Assembly (NCBI GenBank): GCA_022701365.1
Contig: JAKUHH010000059.1
Coordinates: 62,001-126,000 of the forward strand
Direction of reading: 5' to 3'
Origin: Mycocentrospora acerina
Taxonomy: Eukaryota > Ascomycota > Dothideomycetes > Pleosporales
Length of the DNA: 64,000 nucleotides
The notes beneath the pieces are model-generated. The model did no database searches and had not been told where the DNA came from. It worked only from the letters and a program-made list of their open reading frames with translations. Numbering within the stretch: the first letter of the stretch is position 1; every line of letters begins with the position of its first letter. The position numbers and the translations under genes were made by a program. This document shows positions 23,226 through 35,340 of this stretch, piece by piece.

Positions 23226-23592
23226 GTTGATTAATGCTATGGCTTACAACAAGAGTGATCTATCCCATTTTGGTGAGGTTCATCTTTTCCTGCATGATTT
23301 TGAAAGGCACTTTTAAGATCTGCCAGCTTTTTAAAAGGCTAGCGCCCAGAGATAGATTTCGAGATACGAAATGATTTCTCTCATAGTCTTCAAAGAGTAG
23401 AAGAAAGACGAAATTGTGAGTAGCCTAGAAGATATGGTTTGGAGCAACGAAAATGATTGGTTCAATGAAAAATACGTCAAATAAAAATTTTAGCTTTCAA
23501 GTCCTGTTTCTTGCACAAAACTCGCTATAATTATATACTCCAAACCATAATTCCTCTACGAAACATATCCAGAGCCTCTCCTGGTCCAGAAA
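23226..23592. other. Convergent intergenic region
   Basis: These 367 bp lie between the 3' ends of the Zn2Cys6 gene and the b561 gene. They are moderately AT-rich and presumably hold both 3' UTRs. I see no gene or conserved element. Confidence 0.6.
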
Positions 23593-24261
23593 TCATTTGT
23601 CCTGTATTGTCACTTGGAGTTCCGATTCTTCGGTCTCAGCCTTCAGTTTACGACTCTTGAAGTAAACGATTCCAACATAAGCGATTCCAAAAAATCCACC
23701 AATTACTCCATATACTATGTATGCTGAGCTTTTGCTCGTCGAAAGTCTTAGGCCTGTGATTCCGCTGATGAAACCTAGTACTAGAAGTAGACGACCTCCC
23801 CAGACATGCAGAGGCCGCTTAAAATCGTGGGCTCCCTTGGCCTTAAAGTCTTTGTGTTGCCACCAGCCAATGATGGGTATCAAGAGAAAAAGTATGAATA
23901 CAACAGTCCCGAAAATCACATGGCCTTCTTTGGAACTCTACACGGTTTTTTAGCATCCGCATTTATGATAATAGAAGTAATTGTATGAGTGAGACTTGTG
24001 ACATACTCCTGCTTTACTGCTCAGCCATCTTCCAAGACCAAATCCAGAAATGAGAAGGGCAAGGCCGACACTCTGCCATATCGCGTGCCAGCGAACTGTT
24101 TTTTGAATCTTGAGAAGTCGAAGAATAAAGACTCCAAGTGGGAACCATATTATAACAGCTAGAGGCATAATAACTCCATGTGCCGTTCTCACTCTAGCCA
24201 TTTTGGCAAATAGTGGTGCGAGTGCCATCAGAGCTTCAGGGTCGAGTTTGGGGTCGTCCAT
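23593..24261 (-). CDS. Cytochrome b561-like integral membrane protein
   Basis: The model has exon 1 at 24261-24007 and exon 2 at 23937-23593, with a 69-bp intron (donor GTATGT, acceptor GTGTAG), giving 199 residues. It has about five hydrophobic segments with histidines at the positions expected for b561 haem ligation: RTAHGVIMP, RWHAIWQ, GHVIFG and HVWGGR. The C-terminal tail is charged and cytosolic-looking. Proteins of this fold pass electrons across a membrane, often from ascorbate or to ferric iron. In fungi a DOMON domain often precedes it, but here there is none, so this is a stand-alone b561 core. The start MDDPKLD at 24261 is preferred over an in-frame ATG at 24369, because the extra residues are not family-like. 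Confidence 0.8.
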
Positions 24262-25829
24262 TGTAGAGAAGAGCGCAGCGATGAGATTTGAATGTAAAAG
24301 TGTTAATGAAGGTGTGCAATGAAACAATGGTGAAGAATCTAGGGACAATGATGCGTAATAAATACGCAAGTTGCGTACCGTCTTGGTTAGCTGGGATATA
24401 AATGCATGTTTGAACTTAACGGGTCGTTTAACATAGCCAGAGTTGTCATCAATCAGGTAAGTGGGGCTACCAACCTCAGGTTGACTTGATTGATTACCCT
24501 ACTGAGCCTAGGAGTTACTTGCATAGGTTTAATTCTTACCTATCTAGTTAAGCGCTTGAAGTCAAGGCTCAGATTGACTTGCATGTTTCCTACTCTGAAC
24601 ATAGCACTCTATACGATAAGTCAACTCCTCGAACTATTACCTGTAGTTAATGTGGCAGTATTCCAATCATTTTGAGCTCATTGCGAAGGGTTCCTCGGAA
24701 CATTTGAGTTCCGGAGACATGAATCAGGAATGCTTATTATTAAAATCTCGCACACCAAGAATAACGCCGTTGCCAGGATCTTAATTGGTTCCTTCGTACA
24801 ACACAACGGCGATAACATTCACACCAAGTCGTCTGATTTCAGCACACAGCCCCAAATCATGCATGAATTTACTAGAAATCAGCGCATTCAAAGTTGTTAT
24901 ATTGGTTGTTATATCGAGTTAACTCATCGGTGATATCAAGTGAAATTACAGTCACTACAGGTAAGCCCGCTGCTTTGCTACTAACCTATGGGGTACACAG
25001 GCGATGTAGAATACGTAAACAGGCATGAACCACGGGAGGAATCTAGAAGAAAAATATAATAGATAATTAAATAGAGAGTGATTGTACATTGTTCTCATGT
25101 TATTATTTTTAAAAAAAATTGGCTATTGAGACCCTTCCTTGACGAATCAAAAACAGCAAGCTGCCGTGATATCACACTCAAATCTAATCACAAAGTTTGA
25201 ATCGAGGAGGATTTTCATCGATCCTAAACCTTTTTTCAAAGTCCGAGTCTAAAAAAAAGGTAAACGATTAACCGAATTTAGCTTCTTTCCTTGAGAATTT
25301 ATAAACAACATAAAAGCAACATGCTTAGAAGGCTCTCAATTGCACGTCCAAATGGAATGTCTTCTCGGACAGCTGAAGCGTTCCAAGTGATGCATATTTT
25401 TCTTTCGTGTTATTATGTTATAGGCACCTTTTTCTTAAGGCTACCTACTCAAATTACATAGATCTCATGTCTTCATATTGAGCTATGTTAGCGTATCATG
25501 TCGAGTAGATACTTAGAAAGCGGACCAAGGAAGTTTTATTCAAGGCTTTTGCGCAGTCTCAAGCTAAGGATTGTGTGCGAACTCAAACAGGAGATCGTGT
25601 CTGCGCACTAGTTCTAGGCTGCAATTAAAATGATGCAGGATTAATTAGGCTGTTCAATATTGTTAGTAGTACCAATAGGGAAACTATTGTTGATTTTAAC
25701 TGTAGTGTGGATTAAAGGTTTCCTCTAGGCTGTCAAAATTGACTTTGCCATTATTCAGTCCGCACTCAAGATTAAGTACCGTGGCCTTAATTATACGACT
25801 TTAACAACTAAATACATATCATCAATACT
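24262..25829. other. AT-leaning intergenic region, no gene seen
   Basis: This stretch is nearly 1.6 kb and contains only short ORFs. It is less extreme in composition than the first 18.9 kb. It may hold an old, diverged repeat relic around 24,410-24,680, but I found no terminal repeats or target duplication that would support naming one. Confidence 0.5.
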
Positions 25830-28571
25830 TTAGGTCTCCTCATTTTTCAGCGCTGTCATGTAAATCCTCAGACTATGGCCTAACTTCACAACAAATTGCC
25901 ATTGTGTATTGCCATGTAAGAATCGACACCAAATTCTGAGCACAGCGAGACCAAGTTGAAAAGGATTGTCAGGTACAGTTAACCCATCTTCGCATTCTTC
26001 AACCTCATCAAAGTCAACGACTGCATATGCTTCCTTTACAATGCATCGGACCCAGTGAAGTATGCGATGTTCTGATCCTAATGAATAGTACTTTATAAGC
26101 GGACGAAGAACCCACAACTCTACTTAGAACTTACGAAATAAAGAGCTTCCCTGCGATTGGGTTGAGAGTGTACATAACCACTTGCTCAGGAATATGGCAC
26201 ACTCAAAGCTTGATATAGCATGCTGAACACTCCAGAAAAAGGCTTGACTTCTCGCCACCCGATCAATACCTAGTCTGACTGGGATACTTAATGCATGTGT
26301 AGAGTATAACAATGCCGAGAGGAGATTGTCGTTACGCTCAATAGGAGGTAGTTGGATCAGATCAGCAGCCGTTATATCAGGATCGCGCACTTCCAAGTGC
26401 CGAAATCCGCCGATGTTTAGAGACGTTCGAATATAGGCGACGACGAGAAGAGCACTGGATGTGAAAGGTATGGGGCCGTTTTCGTTGTTAGGGTCAAGCA
26501 TGGACTCAGGCGCTTGTTGCCAGAGCGAAGTCCAAGACCGAAGCGCACGTCTGCAAAGAGCCATACGATCAGTAAATATTGTACGATAAGCGGAATTCTA
26601 GAAGGAGATGCGTTACCCAATTTTCTGTAGCTCTGCTGTAGATATAGCAGCTGGAGAAGTGGCGGGGAAGGAGAGCTCGCGAACAACATGGATTCGCTGA
26701 AGTAGCGCATGAAGGAGAATGTAATTACCAATGGGACTTGGAATTGGGCTAACAGAGTCGGTATCTGCCGTTCCATTGAGAAGAACAGACAATGCTTCCT
26801 GAAAATTCATCTGGCACTCCCTTCCCTCGCGCTGAAGCGCTGTCCATTGAGTAGCATTGCATGTTTCCCATTCTTGTGTAGAGCAGGGCAATCTCAGACA
26901 CATCTCATTACTCCAAAGTAGAGGGTGGGTATTATACGCAATGCTATGAACGTTGATATAGCAAAACGCCATTAGTTTTGTTCGCCTAGAAGATTCAAGC
27001 TGTACCCATTGATCCCACATAACTGATCTGGAAGATGAAACATCAGTGCATATGCTGTCTTCTTTAAGTCCGATGTCACGAAGACAATGGATCAAAAGAT
27101 CTCTCAGAGCAAAAGCTTGCTGTAGCAAGTCTTTTCGCTCCCACGTGGCAAATCCGACCAGAATGAGAAGAGTTTTGGCCATATCGAGAGGTGCCCAAGG
27201 CCCCATACATGCCGCTATTGGCACAACATCCGGCGACAGAACGTTAGTGGAGGCAATAGATGCTAAAGTTTGAGGACCAAAATGTGACTCTTCTTGCCTC
27301 AATCGTTCAAATACGATTGCCTTGGCAACTCGAAACAAACGCTCAGAGCTCCTTCGCTCAAAGCAGTACTGTGCTCCGGCGGCACACATCGCCAGCGTGA
27401 GCTCTAGAGGAGAGCATGACGGCTTGTACGTTGCCTTGTGTATAAAGGGAATGTGCGTGTGGAAGCCTCCAAAGTAAGCAGTAATATATCGTGTCAATGC
27501 ATGTCGAGAAGGAATTTCGAATGTTGATATTGGCGCAGGAAAGTGAGCGAGCAAAGAAACTAGCAAATTCCGATGCTCTTCGGTCACGTTGTAAGTTCCA
27601 TCTCTAGTCTTTCGACCACGAGTACCTAGCGAAGAGAAAGTGTAAGTGCAGTTGTCATATTGTCTTCACGTGTGGGAAGGGTAGACTTACTGCTCTCTGA
27701 CTGGGATCTGAGGTGGACTTGATTGTCAGCTGGAGCGGAGGGTAGCCATGTGCTGAAAGGCGTTCCGATGTCTTCCGCTCCAGATAGATGAGCTGGTTCT
27801 GGTTCTTGAGAATGCCGCCGTGACCCTTGGTGTTGATCTGTGACTCGCAGCCAATCAAAGTCATATTGAGGCGTCCATTGTGCTGATGAGCCTACGCCGT
27901 CGATGAAGTTGACAAAGTCACGAAAATCTTCGATGCCTTCGTCTTGATAAAAATCTGAGTTGAGTTCTTTAATAAATTAGCACTGTGAAGGATCACGCCA
28001 ATCAGACAGTAGGCTCTACTTTGCTCTCACCTTGAGATATGATATTTGTCGGCGTTTCGTTGAATGAGAGGATTGGGGCAGCAACTTCAGGCGGATTTGC
28101 ATGCGATTGAGAGATGAAAAATTCGCTTCTAGCTTCATGATGGATTCCACCCAATCCGTTATGCGACAGGTCTTGTACATGCGACCTGTTTTGAGACTGG
28201 GGCTCACATATTACTTGGGTGGACGCTGATGATATCGACTCGGAAGTTGTCGTATTTCCTCCATGTTGCGAGATGCGCCAATGCCGAGTAAGTAAGTCTC
28301 GACGCGTGAACGCGACTCCACATCGACATGAGAATGGTTTTTCTCTCGTATCTGAAGCGTCGATCAGCTATTCTGAAGACCCTGAAAGATAAGCCAAGCT
28401 GTGGAGCAACAAACGTGTGCGGAGGTGGCGGGTCAGATGCTCTGCGCGTTTGAAAGTCCGAGCACAATAGCTACAAGTGTGGGTGAGTTGACGCATGTGG
28501 TATGGATTTATTGAATTTGGAGTCACCCAGGTCGATAGAAATTGGAGACTGCGGGGAATTGGAGGTTTCAT
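25830..28571 (-). CDS. C2H2 zinc-finger transcription factor with fungal-specific regulatory domain
   Basis: Six exons: 28571-28415, 28351-28031, 27966-27691, 27625-26617, 26550-26135 and 26077-25830, giving 808 residues. All five introns (57-66 bp) are GT-AG, and the frame is kept at every joint. Two adjacent C2H2 fingers lie near the N-terminus: CSYCARTFKRAEHLTRHLRT and, after intron 1, FSCRCGVAFTRRDLLTRHWR. The large C-terminal part (HIPFIHKATYKPSCSPLEL... with AMCAAGA) is the Fungal_trans regulatory fold. HxnR, which controls nicotinate utilisation in Aspergillus, shares this two-finger plus Fungal_trans build, as do several other fungal pathway activators. It is divergent from the SDR gene (276 bp) and next to a metabolic block, so a local regulator is likely. 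An in-frame ATG at 28598 is an alternative start. Confidence 0.85.
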
Positions 28572-28847
28572 GGGCGGGAAAGATATGCACGGTAACACGC
28601 TAGAGGACTAGCTTGGGGCCGGATACTGATATCGTGAAACACGTACTCCAAAATTGGGGTACACCACCCGTTCTTACTCCAATTTGCACCCACACATCGC
28701 GTCACCAATGCGTCGGTATACCCAGGCGCGATAACCAACCCGGCCCTTTGGTTTCTAGCTGCATGATTGAGTTGAAAGAAGCACTCCTTATCAAATTTAT
28801 TCTTTGACGGCAGATCAACAAAAGAAAACCTCATAAATCGCGCGAAA

Positions 28848-29763
28848 ATGAACTCGATTAGCAGTCGTTTTCCTGGTGCGGCCCTGATCACGGGCGCTGG
28901 CGGGACAGGTATTGCAAACCCCAAAGGCTATGTTGTATCTTAGCATACGCTTACAAGTCAAGGTATTGGTGCTGCTGTCGCCAAAGGATTCGCTCGCTCT
29001 GGATGTACGAGCATCGCGATTACAGATATCAACCCAGATACACTTGATCAGACAAAGGGTGCCATATTAGCCATCAACCCAAACATCAATGTTTATTGTC
29101 GTGCAGGAAATATCGCAGACGAGAGTTATGTGGACTCATTCATCGATGGTGCGTTCGTCGAATTCACAAGACTGGACTACGCCGTGAACTGTGCCGGTAT
29201 TCTTGGTGCCAACGTGATTAGGGCAGTAGAAATGAAAACCGAGGATTTTGATCACCTAAACAATGTCAACTACAGAGGGTCTTGGCTAAGTTGCCGAGCT
29301 CAACTGAGAAATATGTTGAAACAAGAGCCACTTCCCGAGCATCCTAAGCAAAGAGGGTCTATCGTTAACATTGCGAGCCAACTCGGCGTAGTTGCAAGAC
29401 CTGGTGCCGGTAAGCTGACCAACTTTATGTCTTTTCGCAGTTTCATCGACTGACTGCAAATATGTAGCCGCATACTGCGCGTCAAAAGCCGCAATAATCA
29501 ACATGACTCGAGCCAACGCGATCGATTATTCCACTGATGGCATCCGGGTGAACTGTGTATGTCCAGGTGTTATCGAGACGCCAATGACAACTTCATCTAA
29601 GGAGATGGCGGAAGCTTTGAAGCCTGCCATAGACATAGCTCCGATGAAGAGGATGGGTACTCCAGATGAAGTCGCTGATGCAGTGCTCTTCCTGTGTTCC
29701 TCCCAAGCATCATTCATACAAGGTCACGCACTGGTTGTCGATGGAGGCTATACGATCAATTAG
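28848..29763 (+). CDS. Short-chain dehydrogenase/reductase (classical SDR)
   Basis: Exons 28848-28908, 28963-29409 and 29468-29763 give 267 residues, the usual SDR length. The cofactor motif TGAGGTGIG spans the first intron, and NCAGILG supplies the NAG-type stabilising motif. The catalytic Ser is in NIASQLG. Tyr and Lys are in AYCASKAA, just after the second intron. CPGVIETPM and the VVDGGYTIN terminus are typical. An Asp after the second strand (ITDINP) suggests NAD(H) over NADP(H). It would oxidise an alcohol or reduce a ketone; the substrate is unknown. It shares a 276-bp divergent promoter with the C2H2 regulator, so it may be the regulator's closest target. Confidence 0.9.
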
Positions 29764-30161
29764 TATCAGATAGAGCGACGTAAATTGTAGACAGTAAGCT
29801 ACTAAATTAACATGACTTCGTTGAAATTTTCTATCAATCAACCTTTACGTGTTCTCAAGCAACGTTGCGTAATTTCAATAACTAAGAGTATGGTTACTTA
29901 AGCCTCGATACGGATGCGCCGAAATAACTCAAAGTGAAACGAATTACACAATAAATATGTCCGAGAATATTTCTACCAGTAACAACATTTTCAGGAGAGT
30001 AAAGCTAGAACAGCAACTGTCAGATAAATAAGCGAATGCAACGATCGAACTGTCGATTTTCAAACAAGAATATAATTCGAAAGTATTCACTCAAGATGAA
30101 TTAAGAAAATCTACTTCTGCCACTACTTGTGATACTGAAAATCATAATATCTAATAAAAAA
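29764..30161. other. Convergent intergenic region
   Basis: This AT-rich 398-bp spacer separates the 3' ends of the SDR and permease genes. It probably carries both 3' UTRs. Nothing else was recognised. Confidence 0.55.
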
Positions 30162-31668
30162 TTAGGACGAATTGCTGTTGTCAGCACAAGAAAACGCTGA
30201 GCTGATTGTTCCATCCCTATATGCGTCGAGGATTTGCACAATAACACCATACGTTCCACCAATAGTAAGGAAGACAGAAATCAAAATCAACACAATATGG
30301 AGCCCGTATTGAACCTTTTGCCATAACGTGCCTTTCCAGTAATCGGCATGGTCGTACATCCAAAGCCATCCTGGAAGGCCCAAAGCCAGAGGAGCAAAGG
30401 CAATACTTCCAGCAAGACTGAGCAGGTAGTTGAAGATGGGGACACCTGAAGCGATTAAAAAGCTGACAATAGTCATCCCAGCAATACAACCAGTCCACAC
30501 ACCCCAATGAACGACGGTATTGGCTTGAAGATGCTTCGAATTTCTTAAAATCCTAACGAAGACGTACTTTGCACTAACGTGGACGTACAACGCACCGCTG
30601 ACACAGAGTCCGATGAGGCCAACACCATACGAAATCTTTTTTACCATCGGGCCAGCGCTTCCGAGAGAAGGTGATGCTACCCACTGGCCGCAATACTTGT
30701 ATACAACAAGACTGAATGACAGGTAGGCTGCTGTTACAAGGCCCATGCACCAATTGACAGCTTTGCTGTATTCTCTTGGATTTCTCATCTCACTCATGAC
30801 AGGGAGGAAAGCTGAAGTTCCTGCGCCAGAGCAGAAGATGGTGGATGCAGCTGTAATGCCGGCAGCGAAAGTAGGATGTCCGATGACATGGTAGCCGAAA
30901 TCGTAGGGACCAGTTTGAGGAGCGGCAGCAGGGCGATCCAACGTCGTGACTCCGACACTGATAAGTAAGTTAGCCAAATATTTTCTCTTACCCCTGTTAA
31001 TTGAGGAAAACCTACACAACAATGAAGACAGCCACAAAAACGGAGATAAACCCAACCCATGTGATCCAAGCAATTTTCTCAAACTTTCGGGCACTTGCGA
31101 ACACAGCCACCATGATAGCAGCTATGATAGAGAAATAGTTTGTGCAAAGCGAGTGGTTGGAGAGAGCATTGAGAGCTGTGGAAACACCGACAATACTGGA
31201 TGCTGCGACGATGATGAATGCGACGAGAAATAGTACGCCTGAAATTTCTTTGACAATCTTTCCACCGACAAGGTTGCCCATATCGGCGATGCTGTGACAA
31301 CCTGGGTGCGCATTGCGGAAGTTGCCTTGAACGAGAGCACAATATGTATTAAGGAACTGCCATCCAAGAACATTGATGGCTCCTGGGAATGCCCCCAAAG
31401 TGTACATTGCAGACGGAATCGTCAGTACACCCGTTGCAAAAATGACTATGGTAAGGGTCTGATCAGTATCCATCGAAATGATTTGGATCTCTAGCTTACG
31501 CTTCAAGAATATCACAGATGTATGGATCCACGATACTGTTCGAAAATCAACGGCGCCATTCCCTCTCTTGAAGATCTCGCCATCATCCGGGTCAACCTTG
31601 CCGATGTTGAAGCTCTCGCTGCTACTATGAACAGGCTCAATAGCGTCTTGTCTTTTCTCTTCTGACAT
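30162..31668 (-). CDS. Amino-acid permease, Aa_trans (AAAP) family
   Basis: Exons 31668-31500, 31445-31016 and 30957-30162 give 464 residues. A ~50-residue polar N-terminus is followed by about eleven hydrophobic segments. Family marks are ATGVLTIPSAMYTLGAFPG in the first two helices, NAHPGCHSIADMG, and FGYHVIGHPTFAAGITAAS with the downstream MSEMRNPREYSKA loop. That loop is typical of fungal plasma-membrane or vacuolar neutral/aromatic amino-acid permeases (Mtr/N-amino-acid system type). Both introns sit in membrane segments. Within the metabolic block it could import an amino acid or amino-acid-like nitrogen compound. Confidence 0.88.
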
Positions 31669-32280
31669 TTTTGAAATGAAAGAATCGTTTGATAAGTAGA
31701 TGTAATTTCAAACGAGGAAGTTGGTTGATATCTCACAACCAATTCTTAACAGCCATCTCGCAACATATATATGTCCATTTCGACGACGACAAGGTGGGTC
31801 AGATCGGGAAAGATAGCCAGTGCACTGATAGCAACTATTCTCTTGGAATCTGGGGGGACAGGGTACTACTCCATTTGCCCCATTGTTTTGGAGTCTTACC
31901 TTTATCTAGCGTTGAGATAGAGTATGATGATGAACGCTCCACTTACTCCAACACCGTTCATGAGTCATGTACCTGCAGCTCAATACATGCTACTCCAATT
32001 CTTGGGCCAACCCAACTGCAAATCATAGGCATTTTGCTCCGAAGCAAAAGTACTCGGGTTCACAAACTTTCGATCCAGGTCATTTAATAGGTAACTTTTA
32101 GAATCTTTTTGGTCATAATATTGGGGTTGAATTTCTTGTTTAAATTGATTTGAAGTAGCAGTCACCGAGGCTTTTGCGAGTAATTTTTCGTATCATCACG
32201 CCACTATTGTACGTTGAACCAAACCTAAGAGAAGTCGATCATTAATTTACATTGCTATCTAATATGATATTTCAGATGAT
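31669..32280. other. Intergenic region upstream of the permease
   Basis: These 612 bp lie between the permease start and the 3' end of the CE4-type hydrolase, both on the minus strand. It should contain the permease promoter. I see no additional gene. Confidence 0.5.
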
Positions 32281-33416
32281 CTATTCTTTTAACTTAGATC
32301 CTACTGCAGCCGGCATCAAAGCTCCCTCCGGCGGAGGATTTTTTTCTCTAAATTCATCGGCCATTTGCTCCATCGTGACGAATTCCACGCCCTCGTGCTT
32401 CTTAAAATGTTCAATAAGCCTTGTAGAATGTTAAAATCCTATGATCATAGTCCTGTTAGAACGTGAAGTAAGAAGCTTACCTTTCATGCATTAATAGCGC
32501 GTGTGGTCGACCCGAGACATCAGGATGAATAGTAATTGGCTGTTCACATATGAGATAAAGTTCGAAGTGAAGTGATACCAAGCACCCGCAATAGTCGAAA
32601 CTTACGAAGATGAAGTCATCATATTCCCGGTAGAAATAATCAAAGTGGTCCCGCCAAATGTCCTCTATATCCCGTGCGTTGACAAAACCATGACTGTTGG
32701 AAGCAGATTTGATGAACATCATGGGTGGCAAGTCGTCGATATACCAGTTCGCGGGAATTTCGACCAATCCTGTCTGCTGGCCTGCAACAAGGGGTTTCAT
32801 CCAGTCCTCGGCTTTCTTCTTATAATCAATTTTGGTCCATGTGTCGCCTGTTCTCAAATAATATGGCTGACAGTCGTGATGGCTCATACTATGATCATAT
32901 GTGATGCCATATGATAGAAGCAGCTCAGCACCTTCCTTGCTCGTCTCCCACCTGTAATATGTGCGATTAGTGACTTGATAATGTTGAAATTGGAAGGAGT
33001 AACTTGTTGTAGAGTGCAATGAGATTCATTTACCACGGTGCCACGCTTCCCCGTGGAGGTTTTCCCGCAAACTCAGTCAACATGCGATAAGTCTTGTCCA
33101 AAACATCCCTTTGCTGTTCAAGGCTCATGTCCACTGGATTCTCGTGACTATATCCATGCAGGCCAATTTCATGTCCTGCATCGCGTACAGCTGCCATATC
33201 TTCAGGAAAGGTTTCCAAGCTATGTCCCGGTATAAACCATGTCGTTTTGATATCGTACTTCTTAAACAGCTTAAGCAGGCGCTGTGTGCCTACAGTACCT
33301 GCCCAAAGCCCTCTGCTGATATCGCTAGGGCTATCCTCTCCACCGTAGGAACCCAGCCATCCCGCAACTGCATCAACATCAACACCGTACGAGATAAGTA
33401 CGCGTTTCTTGCCCAT
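32281..33416 (-). CDS. PuuE/CE4-type hydrolase (polysaccharide-deacetylase fold, possible cyclic imidase)
   Basis: Exons 33416-33034, 32951-32606, 32539-32481 and 32419-32281 give 308 residues; introns are 82, 66 and 61 bp. The start MGKKRVLISYGVDVDAVAGW supplies the metal-binding Asp region, and GLHGYSHENP supplies the H-x3-H zinc pair. ISRGLWAGTVGTQRLLKLF and SVAPWWETSKEG (rebuilt across intron 1) are typical of the PuuE-like branch rather than of secreted chitin deacetylases. There is no signal peptide, so the enzyme is intracellular. From memory, members of this branch include bacterial cyclic-imide hydrolases and the fungal HxnM imidase. Ring opening of an imide or a related amide is therefore a better guess than polysaccharide deacetylation. 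It is divergent from the alcohol dehydrogenase over ~400 bp. Confidence 0.85.
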
Positions 33417-33819
33417 TCTGATCGGGTAAGTACTTAATAAAAGTGTAGGGAAGAACAAACGGAACGATGATTGAGACGATCAGCTTGGACGACTGGCAAT
33501 GGCAAACTATGTTAGCATCCCAAAGGTATATCCTCGAGCTACTGCGGGGTACGAGCTATTACGATGTCAACGGCGACTTACGGAATTGGTCATAGCGGAT
33601 AAGGAAATGTCTCCAAATCTGGATTCATCGCTTATCGTAGAACTCCAACTACCCCAAATGCCGAAGTCAACCGCGCGGATTTGGCGGGCGATGCATAGGA
33701 CGCCAGGAATTATTAAGGATTACCGGATCTTTTAGCAAGAAGCGGTCCCACACGCACCTGATCTCACAAGTAAATGGGGTATTTTCTTGCTTTGCATCTC
33801 TGCGGCAAATAATTGCACG
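33417..33819. promoter_or_regulatory. Bidirectional promoter between the CE4-type hydrolase and the ADH
   Basis: The two genes are transcribed away from each other across 403 bp. Two GATAAG-type cores lie in opposite orientations: GGATAAG at 33598-33604 and CTTATC at 33631-33636. GATA sites bind nitrogen regulators such as AreA/NIT2 in ascomycetes and would suit an amide or imide catabolic role. The motif is short and could occur by chance. Confidence 0.35.
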
Positions 33820-34996
33820 ATGATACCTCAAAGCATGCGAGCAGCGCAGATAGTTGAGGTAATGACGTCACGAAACATCGGCAAAACCGTCGCTAACTTC
33901 GGAACAAGTACAAGAAACCATACCAACTGTGCGAGCGACCGGTTCCTCTCTGCGGCGAAAGCGATCTTCTTGTTAAAGTGCACGCGGCAAGTTTTTGTCA
34001 CTCGGACCTTCAAGTGCTGCAAGGCCAGTTCCCAGCGACACTCCCACTCATCCCTTCTCATGAGCCTTCTGGAACGATTGTCCAGATTGGAACCCATGTG
34101 CAGGGAGTGTGGAAGATTGGCGATCGTGTTGGAATTTTGAATTACAAGAAATCCTGTAGAAATTGTGTGGGATGCAAACAACATATTCGAAAATCATGCC
34201 ATTCTCGCACAGATCCACGCTTTTGTCAGAAGAGAGAGATGGCTGGGTTTAGGCACAATGGTGCGTTTGCAGAGTACATGTTAGCTGATCCTGAAACAAC
34301 CGTTCATCTTCCTGAGAGTATCTCGTTCGAGCAGGGCGCACCACTGATGTGCGCAGGTGTAAGTACTCAAACAACAAATTACTGTTCTTGCTGATTTCTA
34401 TGAAGGCAACCGCTTGGGGTGCACTGCAAAAGCTGAAATCAGATGTGCAAGCTGGTGAGACAGTTGCCGTTGTAGGAATAGGTGGCGTTGGCCATCTGGG
34501 TATTCAGTTTGCGAAGGCAATGGGCTATCGGACAATCGCTATCGATAACCGCCTTGAGGGCCGCCGGCTCGCGCTTGAACTGCCCGAGCACTTGCGCCCA
34601 GATCTGGTTGTCGACTCGGGAGATGGGGATGCAGATGGCCAGATCCTGGATTTCACTCGAGGTGAAGGACTAGCAGGCATCGTAGTTTGCACCGATTCTA
34701 TCCAAGCAAACGCTTGGAGTTTGCAGCAGCTAGGTAATAAAGGTGTCATGGTACCTCTAGGTCTACCTACAGAAAAATGGCAGTTTGACTCTGAGGCCAT
34801 GGTGTTTCGAGAACTTACGATCAGGGGAAGCTATGTTGCCAGTGCTGACGAAGTAAAAGAGATGTTGAAGGTTGTCGCAGAAAACATCATTTCTTCTCAC
34901 ATCACAGTGATAGACTTTGAAATTTTACCAAGCATTGTTGAGAGGTACTTAGAAAAGTCTATGAAGGGTCGACTGGTAGTAAAATTAGCACAATAG
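33820..34996 (+). CDS. Zinc-dependent alcohol dehydrogenase (MDR family)
   Basis: Exons 33820-33858, 33915-34358 and 34406-34996 give 357 residues. The catalytic zinc site is seen in ASFCHSDL (Cys, His) and IPSHEPSG (His-Glu; the usual Gly before His is Ser). The structural zinc site is CRNCVGCKQHIRKSC. The nucleotide-binding loop is VGIGGVGHLGIQFA, typical of NAD-linked fungal ADHs. FRELTIRGSYVASADEV marks the C-terminal catalytic fold. It is cytosolic and oxidises or reduces an alcohol/aldehyde; the substrate is unknown. The start M-I-P-Q-S-M is preferred, with the second ATG at 33835 equally possible. Intron 2 (47 bp) is among the shortest here. Confidence 0.9.
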
Positions 34997-35300
34997 ATTG
35001 CAGATGATGCACATTATGATCCTCCCAGATATGTATGCCATTTACTACTGCTGAGCGTTCCAAAAATCTGTCTTAACCTTTGTGAAGATAGTCCCCATTA
35101 GTAATCCTGGCAAATTGAAGAACATCTGTGAGCGAAGAAGTAGTGAAGAGGTAGCTTTCATTTACAGTAAGGATCCCAGTGCTGCCTCCACGCTCGTCAT
35201 TATTAAGCTCTTTGTCGGTTCGTTGATGCTCAATAAATGGCAATTTTAGTAAAATTGATAACATTCCTGACTGGACTTTAAAAACTACTCCAAAATCGCT

Positions 35301-35329
35301 AATCGCCCCGAGATTGCAATGGGGCGATT
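35301..35329. repeat. Inverted repeat, 9-bp stem
   Basis: AATCGCCCC at 35301-35309 pairs perfectly with GGGGCGATT at 35321-35329 across an 11-nt loop. It lies 12 bp before a second perfect hairpin. Confidence 0.75.
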
Positions 35330-35340
35330 TCGCCACACTA

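Noticed and set aside
24410..24680. Possible MITE-like relic with GGTAAG/ATTACC ends
   Set aside because: The apparent inverted ends are short and imperfect, and I found no target duplication.
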